From positions 1 to 46,308 of the forward strand of contig NZ_JAUSBX010000052.1 of NCBI RefSeq assembly GCF_030651835.1: 46,308 nucleotides of DNA. Direction: 5' to 3'. The notes under the pieces were generated by a model. That model did no database searches and had not been told where the DNA came from. It saw only the letters and a list, made by a program, of their open reading frames with translations. Shown here in pieces: positions 22,956-33,123 of the stretch. Within the stretch, counting starts at the first letter, position 1; every line of letters starts with the position of its first letter. This DNA is from Methylicorpusculum sp. GTDB taxonomy: Bacteria > Pseudomonadota > Gammaproteobacteria > Methylococcales > Methylomonadaceae. The position numbers and the translations under genes are program-made.

Positions 22956-25900
22956 ATGTCTAATGTTTTGGTTTCACATAAGTCAAACCTTTCCCCAGCC
23001 AAACAAGCTGTCCTGGAAAAATACCTTAAGGCAAGGATAAAAGGCCAGCATCTTAGCGAAGGAATTCCCAAAAAAAACGCTGCAATCGCGCCTCTTTCTT
23101 TTGCCCAGCAACGCTTATGGTTGCTTTGCCAATTGGAACCCAATAGCGCTGCCTATAACATTCCAACAGCCTTAAGAATATCGGGGAAGATTGACCTTCC
23201 TGCTATGGAGAAGGCCGTTAATGAAATCATTCGTCGGCATGAGATATTAAGAACCAAGTTCGTGACGATAGCTGAACAGCCGCAGCAAGTGATTGTTCCG
23301 GAAATTAAGATTTCAATTCTTATCGACGATATCAGCGAATTTCCAGGTGGACTGAGGGATTCGGAGGTGCAAAATAGAATCAAAGCGGAGGGCTTAAAAC
23401 CATTTAATCTTAGCGAGTGTCCGCTATTTCGTACAAGTTTGCTTCATTTGGGGCAATCGCCTGGAAAAGAAGAGTATGTATTTCTTATTACTATGCACCA
23501 TATTATTTCCGACGGCTGGTCTGCGGCAATTCTATTCCGCGAATTTACTACGTTATATACCGCTTACCGCAACGGAATGCCGCCTTCTTTAGCTGATTTA
23601 CCGGTTCAATATGCCGATTTTGCTTGCTGGCAACGCAATTGGCTGCAGGGCGAACGACTTGAAGAACAATTAAATTACTGGCAAGAACAATTGAGAGGCA
23701 TACCGGGCTTATTAAAGCTGCCTATCGATCATCCTCGTCCTGCAGTTCAAAATGAAAATGGCAAAACTCATGCATTCTCTATTTCCAGTGATTTAACGCA
23801 AAACCTCCATTTGTTTTGTCAGCGTAGGGGAGTGACTTTTTTTGCAACCCTGCTTTCCGCTTTAGATATCCTTCTGTACCGCTATGGCGGGCAAAGCGAT
23901 ATTTGTGTCGGCATACCGGTTGCGAACCGAAACCGTCTCGAAACGGAAGGTTTAATAGGTTTTTTTGTTAATACCTTGGTGTTACGGTCTGATTTGTCAG
24001 GAAACCCTTATGTCAAGGATTTGTTGCGGAAAATCAACCAAACTGCCCTGGAAGCCCAGAGCCATCAAGATCTACCGTTCGAGAAGCTGGTCGAGGCTAT
24101 CCAACCGGTACGTGACCTCAGTTATAGCCCTCTTTTCCAGGTCATGTTCGTGCTTCACAATGTGCCATTGGAAGCCCTGGCTATTGAAGGCCTGACTATA
24201 AGCCCTTTAGACGTGGATTACGGCACTTCCAAGTTCGATTTGCTCTTACATATCACGGAGCGTAACGGGCAGGTCGATGCTGCGTTGGAATATAGCACCG
24301 ACCTTTTTGAACAAGAAACCATAATGCGTCTTGCTGTCCATTTCGAGGCTTTGTTGAAAGGCATAGTCCAAGCATCTGACTATGTCAGGCTATCCCAATT
24401 ACCGCTGCTATCGGATAGCGAACGCCAAAGAATGCTGGTTGAATGGAACAACACAAAAACAGAATTTTCCAAAACCCTTTCCTTCCCCGGTCTTTTTGAA
24501 GCGCAGGCGGCCACAACACCAAACGCACAGGCCGTTGTTTTTAGGAATGAATCCTTAAGCTATAAAGAGCTAAACCGGCGCGCCAACAAGGTTGCACATG
24601 CGTTAATCAAATTGGGCGTTAAGCCCGATATGACCGTTGCTTTATTGGCTGAACGTGGCATCGACTTGCTGACGATGATTTTAGGTGTCTTCAAGGCTGG
24701 CGGCGCTTATTTGCCGCTTGATACGAACCATCCGGTGCAACGGCTACAAGAAATACTCGATTTGGGCCGGATATCCTTACTGGTAGTGGAAGAGAATCAT
24801 TTTGGTAAAAGTAGTGCAATGCTTGGCTTTAAAGAGAAAACAGCTTTATGCCAAGTGGTGTCATTTGGTTCTCTGCTATTTGGAGAGTCAAATGAAAATA
24901 ATCCCAAAGTGTCGGTATTACCGAATCAGCTTGCCTATGTCATTTTCACTTCCGGTTCCACTGGAATACCGAAAGGTGCAATGGTAGAACAGAAAGGGAT
25001 GCTCAACAATTTACTTAGTAAGGTTGCTACACTGAATTTGACAACATCCGATGCCATAGCCCAAACAGCGTCGCAATGTTTCGATATTTCCGTCTGGCAG
25101 TTCCTGGCTGCTCTGGTTGCCGGAGGCTGTATTCACATTTTGCCAGACGAGGTTTCTCACGATCCTCAGAGGCTGTTAGAAATTGTTGAAGGTCAAGGCA
25201 TAACTGTGCTTGAAAGTGTGCCTTCACTAATCAAGGAAATGTTGGAAATTGATTCGCATGTTTTATTATCGAAACTGCGTTGGATGTTGCCAACGGGAGA
25301 AGCTTTACCTCCAGACCTATGCCAACGATGGCTAAAGCGCTATCCCTATATCCCCCTTTTGAACGCTTACGGGCCTGCTGAGTGTTCCGATGATGTGTCA
25401 TATCATCTCATTACTGAAAGTCCTGGATCCGGTGTGGCTCAAATGCCAATAGGGCGTCCGATCTCAAACGTCCAGCTATATATCCTGGACAGTTTTTTAG
25501 AGCCAGTACCGATAGGCGTTGTCGGCGAGCTCCACTGTGCAGGTTTTGGTGTGGGCAGGGGATATCTAAACGACCCTTTAAGGACTGCAAAATCCTTTAT
25601 ACCAGACCCCTTTACATCGCATCCAGGGGGCAGGATTTATAAAACCGGAGATCTTGCCCGTTACCTTCAAGACGGCACCATAGAATATCTTGGTCGAATC
25701 GACCACCAAGTCAAGATTCGGGGTTTTCGCATCGAACTGGGTGAGATCGAGGCGCGGCTATTGCAACATTCTGAAGTTAAAGAAGCCGTTGTAGTCGATT
25801 GGGGGGACACGCCGAGTGACAGACGCTTGGTCGCTTATGTAGTGAGCAAGGAAGAAAATCTTGCCATTGCGGCACTGCGCGATCATTTGAAAACGGCCTT

Positions 25901-28900
25901 GCCTGACTATATGGTGCCCGCCGCGTTTGTATTTCTGCCAGCTTTGCCGTTGTCACCCAACGGCAAACTGGATCGCAAGGTTTTGCCCGATCCCGATGTT
26001 ACGGCTCAATTTATCCATCAGTATGTGCCGCCGCGTAATGCTACCGAAGAAATCCTGGCCGGGATTTGGGCCGAGGTGTTAGGTGTGGAACGCGTTGGCA
26101 TTTATGACAACTTCTTTGAACTCGGTGGACATTCGCTGTTGGCGGTGACCTTGATCGAACGTTTGCGTAGACGGGGGTTGTTGGTGGAGGTGAGAACGCT
26201 GTTCGGCACGCCGACGGTAGCAGAGATGGCTGCGGCGGTAGTGAAAGGAGAGTGTGTTCTTGAAGTACCACCCAATGGGATTCCAGACCATTGTGAGGCA
26301 ATTACACCGGAAATGTTGCCGCTGGTGGATCTGTCGCAAGTCGAGATTGAGAACATCGTCGGGCAGGTGCCGGGAGGTGCTAAGAATGTACAGGACATCT
26401 ACCCTCTGGCACCTTTGCAAGAAGGCATTCTTTTTCATCACTTAATGGCGACCGCAGGAGATGCCTATCTGTCTTCCACCCTGCTGGCGTTTGATACGCG
26501 CGAACGATTGGACGGGTTCTTGATTGCTTTGCAGGCTGTGATTGATCGGCACGACATCCTGCGCACAGCAATAGCTTGGGAAGGGACACCGGAGGCGATT
26601 CAAGTAGTCTGGAGGGATGCGCCCCTGTCCATCGAAGAAATCTTGCTTGATGCCGGGGCGGGGGATGCCGCTGAACAATTGTGTACCCGCTTTGATCCGC
26701 GTCGTTTTCGCTTGGACGTGCGCCGGGCTCCGCTCCTGTGTGGTTTCATGTCCAGCGATATAGCGCATGAGCGTTGGCTTCTGCTGCTTCTTGTTCACCA
26801 CTTGGCTCTTGATCATACGGCGCTGGAAGTCGTGGTGGAAGAAATACAGGCGCAGGTGCGCGGTGAAACCCATCGGCAGTTTGAGTCGCAGCCATTTCGG
26901 AGTTTCGTCGCCCAAGCTCGTTTGGGAGTGAGCCGAGAGGAACACGAAACGTTTTTCCGGGCGATGCTCGGTGACGTAGAGGAGCCTACGGCACCGTTTG
27001 GGTTGCTCGATGTTCAAGGGGATGGGGTAGGTGTCGAGGAAGCGAGTTTGCTACTGGATGTGGAGTTGGCCGGTCGTCTTCGTCGCCATGCACGGGTTCT
27101 GGGAGTCAGCGCGGCGAGTTTGTGCCACTTGGCTTGGGCTCAAGTATTGGGGAGGGCTTCCGGACGCGATGATGTGGTGTTCGGTACAGTTTTGTTTGGG
27201 CGTATGTATGGTGGAGAAGGTATCGACCGTGCGTTGGGATTATTCATGAATACCCTTCCGATCCGTAACCGGCTTGAAGAAGGAGTCGTAAAGGCGGTAA
27301 AGGATACGCACGCTCTATTAGCCGAATTACTGCAGCACGAGCACGCATCGCTGGCGCTAGCGCAACGGTGCAGTGGGGTGTCGGCGCCGATGCCGCTGTT
27401 CTCAGCCTTGTTGAACTATCGCTACGACTCGCAGGGGCATCCCACTGCTTCGTCCCAACCTGCCTCGCCATGGGAGGGGATGGAGGTGTTGGTGAGCGAA
27501 GAACGCACCAACTATCCACTTACCTTATCGGTGGACGATTTTGGTGACGGGTTCCGGCTGATCGCGCAGGCGCAATCGCCGATTGAGCCACAGCGTATTT
27601 GCAGATATATGGAGACAGCGTTGATTCATCTGGTGGTTGCGCTGGAAACGGCTCCGAAAACAGCAGTACGATCCATCGAAATATTACCCGATCTGGAGCG
27701 TTACCAGCTCCTTGAGGACTGGAACGCAACGCAAATCGAGTACCCCAAAGACAAACTCATTTATCAATTGTTTGAGAGTCAGGTGGAACAAACGCCTGAG
27801 GCTGTTGCACTGCTGTTCGAAAACCGGAGCCTTACCTACCTGGAGCTCAACGCTAGGAGCAATCAACTAGCTCATCACTTGCAGAGTCTAGGCGTTGTTT
27901 CGGACACCATCGTGGGTCTGTGTGTAGAGCGCTCCTTGGAGATGGTTATCGGCATTCTTGGGATTCTGAAGGCAGGTGGAGCATACTTGCCGTTGGACCC
28001 GGACTATCCGAGGGATCGGCTGGAATTCATGCTGGCCAATGCCAAACCGGCGGTGCTGTTGAGTCAGGCGAAATGGCGAGAAGCCCTGCCCGAGTATCCC
28101 ATGGTTATCTATCTGGACAGCGACTGGTCGAAGATTGCAGTTGAGCGAGAGCAAAATCCAATGAACCGGATGGATGCTCGTAACTTGGCTTATGTCATCT
28201 ACACCTCGGGGTCTACCGGCAGGCCCAAGGGGGTGGGCGTGCCCCACGAAGGCCTGTTAAACCGCCTGCAATGGATGCAGGAACGTTTCGAATTAAATGC
28301 GTCCGATGCCGTGTTGCAGAAAACCCCGTACAGCTTCGACGTGTCGGTGTGGGAGTTTTTCTGGCCGTTGATTGCTGGTGCACGGCTAATCGTCGCGGGC
28401 CCGAATGACCATAAAGATCCGGAACGGCTGATTTCTCTCATCGAAACACACTCGGTTACCACAATCCATTTTGTGCCTTCGATGCTGCGCGTTTTTCTAG
28501 AAGCGACCGCCGCAAATTGTTGTCCTACGCTCAAGCGGGTTATCTGCAGCGGCGAGGCGCTGACGCCAGAGCTTCGGCAACTGTTTTTCTCACGGCATAA
28601 TGCCGAGCTGCACAACCTTTACGGCCCAACTGAAGCCTCGATCGATGTTACGGCCTGGCAATGTCAAAAAGACGATTCCGCCCCCTGTGTACCTATCGGA
28701 CGTCCGATCGCCAATACTCGTACCTATATCCTCGACCGTTATTTTAATCCTGCGCCGGTAGGCGTTCCCGGCGAACTCTGCCTTGGCGGGATACAGTTGG
28801 CAAGAGGTTATTTAAATCGCCCCGATCTTACGGCGGAGCGATTCATTCCTGATCTATACGGTGAGCTCGAAGGTGAAAGGCTCTATCGGACGGGTGACCT

Positions 28901-30728
28901 GGCCAGTTACCGGGCCGATGGGGTTATTGATTATCTGGGCCGTATTGACCGCCAAGTTAAAATTAGAGGTTTTCGGATCGAACTCGGCGAGATCGAAGCC
29001 CGGTTGCTGCAACATCCTCTAGTCAAGGAAGCAGTTGTGATTACTCAGGAAGGGCAGTTGACAGATAAACGTCTGGTGGCCTATGTGGTGGGTCGGGAGG
29101 AATCTATTGGCAGCGAGGCGCTTCGAGAGCATTTGAAAGCGGTTCTTCCCGAATATATGGTGCCTGCCGTTTTTATATTTCTGCAAACCTTGCCTTTGAC
29201 AGTTAGCGGTAAACTGGATAGGAAAGCATTGCCTGCGCCGGATAGCAGTCATTTATCGACGACCCGATATATTGCGCCAAGAAATCAAGTGGAACAAACG
29301 CTGGCGGGACTCTGGAGCGGCGTATTAGGTATCGAACGGATCGGCATCCATGACGACTTTTTTGCGTTGGGGGGACACTCCATTTTAGCAACGCAGTTAT
29401 TATTCAGGATCAGAGAGTCGTTTAGTTGTAATCTGCCTTTACTCGATTTGTTTCAGGCATCTACCATAGCTTCTCAGGCTCGGTTATTGGTTGCGGATAA
29501 TGTTAACGAATACTCGAATGAGGATTCGATTGATTGGAAAGCCGAGAGTACGCTCGATGAGTCTGTCTGCCCGGCTTCTCAGTATCGTCCCGAATTTGCC
29601 TTAAAGTCCGTTTTTTTGACTGGCTCAACCGGTTTTCTGGGCGTATTTTTGTTGAAGGAATTACTGCAACAAACCCGGATGAACATTTATTGTCTGGTCC
29701 GTGCTGCTACACCTGCTCAAGGGTTTGAGAAAATAGAACGAAGCCTTGATAACTATGGTCTGTGGGATAGCGATTATGTCTCCAGGATTTATCCTGTGTG
29801 CGGCGATTTATCCAAACCCCGTCTCGGTATTCAAACCAGTCAATGGCAAAAATTAGCTGGGGAAATCGATGCGATATACCATAATGGTGCATTGGTTAAT
29901 TTTGTTTATCCCTATGCAACCTTAAAGCCTGCCAATGTGTCAGGCACCCAGGAAGTGTTGCGTTTGGCTTGCACGGCAAAGGTCAAACCTGTGCATTATA
30001 TTTCCTCCGTGTCAGTGTTCGAAGACGATTCGAATTTCGATTTGGGGATAGTTATGGAAGACAATTTCCCTGAAGACGGCACCGGACTGGTCGGCGGTTA
30101 TGCGCAATCAAAATGGGTGGCGGAAAAAATGGTTAGAATAGCCGGTTCCCGTGGGTTGCCCGTCTCCATTTATCGCCCTTCCATTATTACTGGTGATAGT
30201 CGTTCAGGCGTTTGGAATACCGGAGACTATCTGAGCAACGTTATCGGCGCATGTCTGTTATTAGGCAAAGCTCCTATGCAGGAGTCGTTGTTTAATACTG
30301 TTCCCGTAGATTATGTTAGCCGGACTTTGGTCTTTTTATCGGGGCAACCTCAAGCCATTGGTAACACCTATCATTTGACTAATCCTGGTCTTCTATCCAG
30401 CAATCAATTAATTGATTGGGCATGCGCTGCCGGCTTACCGTTGGAAAGAGTCGATTTTAACGATTGGCTGACGGGATTGCGTGATCTTGTCGGAAACTCA
30501 TCTGATCATCCGTTTTTCTCTCTATTGCCTATGCTCGATCAAGAAGAGATGAATTTTACAAAAAATGAAGATTCAGATATCCGTACGCCTACTTACGATT
30601 GCAAGAATGTAATCGCAGGATTAAGCGGAACAGGGATTATTTGTCCAACGCCCGACGAGCGTTTATGGTCTGTGTATTTTAAATATCTTCAAAAGGCTTA
30701 TGCCGGACATCCGTCAGTGGCGGTTTAG
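22956..30728 (+). CDS. NRPS 2: C-A-T-C(dual E/C)-A-T-thioester reductase
   Basis: The synthetase has 2590 residues. N-terminal LSPAKQAVLEKYLKAR may dock NRPS 1. C1 has HHIISDGW (His181-Trp188). A1 carries TSGSTGIPKG; I read its pocket as DIWELTADDK, the diaminobutyrate code of syringomycin/pyoverdine synthetases. T1 Ser is 1060. C2 has the extended N-terminal histidine motif FHHLMATAGD and HHLALDHTALE (His1281), the two marks of dual epimerisation/condensation domains, so the preceding Dab should become D. A2 is read as DVWHISLIDK, serine. T2 Ser is 2142. The C-terminal 380 residues are an NAD(P)H thioester reductase: TGSTGFLG, ISSVSVF, and YAQSK (Tyr2382, Lys2386). Release is thus reductive, to an aldehyde or alcohol, with no thioesterase. 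The C2 region is much GC-richer than C1. Confidence 0.95.
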   Translation: MSNVLVSHKSNLSPAKQAVLEKYLKARIKGQHLSEGIPKKNAAIAPLSFAQQRLWLLCQLEPNSAAYNIPTALRISGKIDLPAMEKAVNEIIRRHEILRTKFVTIAEQPQQVIVPEIKISILIDDISEFPGGLRDSEVQNRIKAEGLKPFNLSECPLFRTSLLHLGQSPGKEEYVFLITMHHIISDGWSAAILFREFTTLYTAYRNGMPPSLADLPVQYADFACWQRNWLQGERLEEQLNYWQEQLRGIPGLLKLPIDHPRPAVQNENGKTHAFSISSDLTQNLHLFCQRRGVTFFATLLSALDILLYRYGGQSDICVGIPVANRNRLETEGLIGFFVNTLVLRSDLSGNPYVKDLLRKINQTALEAQSHQDLPFEKLVEAIQPVRDLSYSPLFQVMFVLHNVPLEALAIEGLTISPLDVDYGTSKFDLLLHITERNGQVDAALEYSTDLFEQETIMRLAVHFEALLKGIVQASDYVRLSQLPLLSDSERQRMLVEWNNTKTEFSKTLSFPGLFEAQAATTPNAQAVVFRNESLSYKELNRRANKVAHALIKLGVKPDMTVALLAERGIDLLTMILGVFKAGGAYLPLDTNHPVQRLQEILDLGRISLLVVEENHFGKSSAMLGFKEKTALCQVVSFGSLLFGESNENNPKVSVLPNQLAYVIFTSGSTGIPKGAMVEQKGMLNNLLSKVATLNLTTSDAIAQTASQCFDISVWQFLAALVAGGCIHILPDEVSHDPQRLLEIVEGQGITVLESVPSLIKEMLEIDSHVLLSKLRWMLPTGEALPPDLCQRWLKRYPYIPLLNAYGPAECSDDVSYHLITESPGSGVAQMPIGRPISNVQLYILDSFLEPVPIGVVGELHCAGFGVGRGYLNDPLRTAKSFIPDPFTSHPGGRIYKTGDLARYLQDGTIEYLGRIDHQVKIRGFRIELGEIEARLLQHSEVKEAVVVDWGDTPSDRRLVAYVVSKEENLAIAALRDHLKTALPDYMVPAAFVFLPALPLSPNGKLDRKVLPDPDVTAQFIHQYVPPRNATEEILAGIWAEVLGVERVGIYDNFFELGGHSLLAVTLIERLRRRGLLVEVRTLFGTPTVAEMAAAVVKGECVLEVPPNGIPDHCEAITPEMLPLVDLSQVEIENIVGQVPGGAKNVQDIYPLAPLQEGILFHHLMATAGDAYLSSTLLAFDTRERLDGFLIALQAVIDRHDILRTAIAWEGTPEAIQVVWRDAPLSIEEILLDAGAGDAAEQLCTRFDPRRFRLDVRRAPLLCGFMSSDIAHERWLLLLLVHHLALDHTALEVVVEEIQAQVRGETHRQFESQPFRSFVAQARLGVSREEHETFFRAMLGDVEEPTAPFGLLDVQGDGVGVEEASLLLDVELAGRLRRHARVLGVSAASLCHLAWAQVLGRASGRDDVVFGTVLFGRMYGGEGIDRALGLFMNTLPIRNRLEEGVVKAVKDTHALLAELLQHEHASLALAQRCSGVSAPMPLFSALLNYRYDSQGHPTASSQPASPWEGMEVLVSEERTNYPLTLSVDDFGDGFRLIAQAQSPIEPQRICRYMETALIHLVVALETAPKTAVRSIEILPDLERYQLLEDWNATQIEYPKDKLIYQLFESQVEQTPEAVALLFENRSLTYLELNARSNQLAHHLQSLGVVSDTIVGLCVERSLEMVIGILGILKAGGAYLPLDPDYPRDRLEFMLANAKPAVLLSQAKWREALPEYPMVIYLDSDWSKIAVEREQNPMNRMDARNLAYVIYTSGSTGRPKGVGVPHEGLLNRLQWMQERFELNASDAVLQKTPYSFDVSVWEFFWPLIAGARLIVAGPNDHKDPERLISLIETHSVTTIHFVPSMLRVFLEATAANCCPTLKRVICSGEALTPELRQLFFSRHNAELHNLYGPTEASIDVTAWQCQKDDSAPCVPIGRPIANTRTYILDRYFNPAPVGVPGELCLGGIQLARGYLNRPDLTAERFIPDLYGELEGERLYRTGDLASYRADGVIDYLGRIDRQVKIRGFRIELGEIEARLLQHPLVKEAVVITQEGQLTDKRLVAYVVGREESIGSEALREHLKAVLPEYMVPAVFIFLQTLPLTVSGKLDRKALPAPDSSHLSTTRYIAPRNQVEQTLAGLWSGVLGIERIGIHDDFFALGGHSILATQLLFRIRESFSCNLPLLDLFQASTIASQARLLVADNVNEYSNEDSIDWKAESTLDESVCPASQYRPEFALKSVFLTGSTGFLGVFLLKELLQQTRMNIYCLVRAATPAQGFEKIERSLDNYGLWDSDYVSRIYPVCGDLSKPRLGIQTSQWQKLAGEIDAIYHNGALVNFVYPYATLKPANVSGTQEVLRLACTAKVKPVHYISSVSVFEDDSNFDLGIVMEDNFPEDGTGLVGGYAQSKWVAEKMVRIAGSRGLPVSIYRPSIITGDSRSGVWNTGDYLSNVIGACLLLGKAPMQESLFNTVPVDYVSRTLVFLSGQPQAIGNTYHLTNPGLLSSNQLIDWACAAGLPLERVDFNDWLTGLRDLVGNSSDHPFFSLLPMLDQEEMNFTKNEDSDIRTPTYDCKNVIAGLSGTGIICPTPDERLWSVYFKYLQKAYAGHPSVAV

Positions 30729-30743
30729 AAATCGGAGCGGTGG

Positions 30744-33119
30744 ATGAAACAAAAAAGATTTTGGCGAGGGTTTGTTTTCACGATCGTATTACTCATCGGC
30801 AGTAGTTGCTTTGGAATATTTCTTTTCCTGCAGGAATCGTTATCCTCACTGAAAGACGAATATCGTTTGTCGAATCTTTCTTCCCAAGTCACAGTGGCAT
30901 TCGACGAAAAAGGCATCCCCAGTATATCGGCAGGATCCCGTGAAGATGCATTCCGAGCCTTAGGTTTTGTGACAGCACGCGACCGCTTGTTTCAGATGGA
31001 TTTGTTACGTCGGCATATGGCTGGGCGCTTAGCTGAAGTGATGGGACCGGCATTGAAAGAGTCCGACCGTCGGCATCGGTTAATGGGGTTCGAGCAGGTG
31101 GCGAGCGCTATTGTTCAACGTCTTCCGCAAGATCAAAAGCAGGTGTTGGAAGCTTATGCGGAAGGCGTCAATCAGGCTGTGGACTCTTTAACGGTTTTGC
31201 CGCCCGAGTTTTGGCTGTTGGGTTATAGTCCTTCCGCTTGGCGGCCAGAAGACAGCTTGCTGGTGGTGCTGGGTATGGAGGAGGACTTAGGCTGGACCGG
31301 CGACGCGGAACGCAGGTCCAGCATTATGGAAGCGGCTTTGCCAGAATCGGTAATGAGGTTTTTTATACCGCCCATTGATCATTACACCGACCGGCTGCTG
31401 AACGGTAAAGCGTCTGCAATGCCGTTACCTTCTATCCCTGAAAATGAACTGTCCGCTTTGTTGAATAATAACGGCGGCTCTGAACATTACGTCGGTCTGG
31501 TGACGGATGTTCCACCGCCTAAAGGATCGAACGGCTGGGTGGTCGGGCCGTCAAAGACTTGGGATGGTCGGGCTATTCTGGCTAACGATATGCATTTATC
31601 GCTACGGGTTCCAAATATTTGGTATCGGGCCGAAGTTCGTTACGGGGATGTGCGGCTCACCGGTCTTACTTTACCCGGTGTTCCCCTGATTGTCGTGGGC
31701 TCAAATGGTAAAGTAGCTTGGGGGTTTACCAATATTGAAGGCGATTTCGTGGATCTGGTGTCGTTGGAACTTGATCTCGTCGATCCCGGAAGCTATCGCA
31801 CTCCAAAAGGTAAGGTTCGTTTCGGCGAACGCGAGGAAACGGTACGCGTTAAGGGTGAGGTGGATTTTACGTTCAAGGTGCAGACTACCGAGTGGGGGCC
31901 TGTACTGCCCGAATCTTTGCTCTCCAAACCGGCGGCGGTGCATTGGGCGGCACTGGATCCCGATGCGACTGATTTGCACCTGCTTAATTTAGATGCAGTC
32001 AACGATGTACAGGAGGCGCAAACGGTATTTAACCGGGCTGGCGGCCCGCCCTTGAACGCGTTGACGGCGGACAAGCAAGGCAACATCGGCTGGACTTACA
32101 CAGGCAAAATCCCTAAACGTTTCGGGCTGGACGGTTCGGTTAGTCGTTCATGGGCAGACGGCTCAAGAGGTTGGGCAGGTTATATTTTACCGGAAGAACT
32201 GCCGCGTCTAGTGAATCCTCCATCCGGTTTCATCGTTAACGCCAATCAGAGGATGCTGGGTGACGGTTATCCCTACGTGATCGGACATTATTTCGACCAA
32301 GGGCACCGCGCTTACCGGATCGCCGAGCGTCTTAGCGATGCGAAGAACCTTACCGAACGGGATATGTTTGCTTTGCAATTGGATACGAAGGTGGAGTTTT
32401 ACCGTTTTTATCAACGGCTGGCATTATCTCTACTACATGAGCATAACGATAAAGTGCAAGTTCAGCTTAAACAGAATCTGACAAACTGGGACGGTTTTGC
32501 CGAGCGGGACTCGGTGGGATTTGCTGTTCTAGTGGAGTTTCGTAAGCTGTTGCTTGATGCTGTGATTGCGCCTTTCATGACGAAATGCCGGGAATACGAT
32601 CCGGAATTTCGATTCGACTCGGCTATGATCGATGAGCCTTTACAGCAGTTATTGGAGGCAAAATTGCCGGCATTGCTGCCCGATAAGATCCATTACCGGG
32701 ATTGGGATTCGTTTTTGCTTAATTTGCTGATTCAGGCTGAGGGTAATGTGTCGGCGCATAATTCAGCCGATTTTCCGAAAAGTTTGGCTTGGGGTGCGGT
32801 CAATCAGGTAACTATCGCCCATCCTTTTTCGGATTCGTTGCCGTTGTTGAGAAACTGGTTGGATATGCCAAAGGTTGCGGTGCCAGGCTGTGTGCAGTGC
32901 GTACGCATGGGTGAACCCGGTTACGGAGCCAGTGAGCGTCTGGTGGTGTCGCCGGGGCGTGAAGGCAATGGCATTCTGCATATGCCCGGCGGTCAATCCG
33001 GTCATCCGCTTTCGCCTCATTATGGCGATCAGCAGCAGGCGTGGGTGGAGGGAACGGCTTTACCGCTGGAATCGGGGACAAGCGTTCATCGGCTGGAACT
33101 TGTACCGCACGGTGGCTAA
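30744..33119 (+). CDS. Penicillin-acylase-family Ntn hydrolase, PvdQ-like
   Basis: The 791-residue protein has an N-terminal hydrophobic segment (residues 7-30, FTIVLLIGSSCFGIFLF) for export. An alpha region with the typical DRLFQMDLLRRHMAGRLAEV follows. The autocleavage site is GSNGWVVGPSKT: Gly261-Ser262, so Ser262 becomes the N-terminal nucleophile of a beta chain of about 530 residues. NDMHLSLRVPNIWY and TLPGVPLIVVGSNG are conserved beta-chain segments. Its length fits PvdQ, which removes the fatty acyl chain from pyoverdine precursors in the periplasm. Here it should deacylate the peptide primed by the FAAL. It begins 15 bases after NRPS 2, and its stop is 4 bases before the ABC transporter ATG, so all three are probably one transcript. 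Confidence 0.9.
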   Translation: MKQKRFWRGFVFTIVLLIGSSCFGIFLFLQESLSSLKDEYRLSNLSSQVTVAFDEKGIPSISAGSREDAFRALGFVTARDRLFQMDLLRRHMAGRLAEVMGPALKESDRRHRLMGFEQVASAIVQRLPQDQKQVLEAYAEGVNQAVDSLTVLPPEFWLLGYSPSAWRPEDSLLVVLGMEEDLGWTGDAERRSSIMEAALPESVMRFFIPPIDHYTDRLLNGKASAMPLPSIPENELSALLNNNGGSEHYVGLVTDVPPPKGSNGWVVGPSKTWDGRAILANDMHLSLRVPNIWYRAEVRYGDVRLTGLTLPGVPLIVVGSNGKVAWGFTNIEGDFVDLVSLELDLVDPGSYRTPKGKVRFGEREETVRVKGEVDFTFKVQTTEWGPVLPESLLSKPAAVHWAALDPDATDLHLLNLDAVNDVQEAQTVFNRAGGPPLNALTADKQGNIGWTYTGKIPKRFGLDGSVSRSWADGSRGWAGYILPEELPRLVNPPSGFIVNANQRMLGDGYPYVIGHYFDQGHRAYRIAERLSDAKNLTERDMFALQLDTKVEFYRFYQRLALSLLHEHNDKVQVQLKQNLTNWDGFAERDSVGFAVLVEFRKLLLDAVIAPFMTKCREYDPEFRFDSAMIDEPLQQLLEAKLPALLPDKIHYRDWDSFLLNLLIQAEGNVSAHNSADFPKSLAWGAVNQVTIAHPFSDSLPLLRNWLDMPKVAVPGCVQCVRMGEPGYGASERLVVSPGREGNGILHMPGGQSGHPLSPHYGDQQQAWVEGTALPLESGTSVHRLELVPHGG

Positions 33120-33123
33120 AAAT

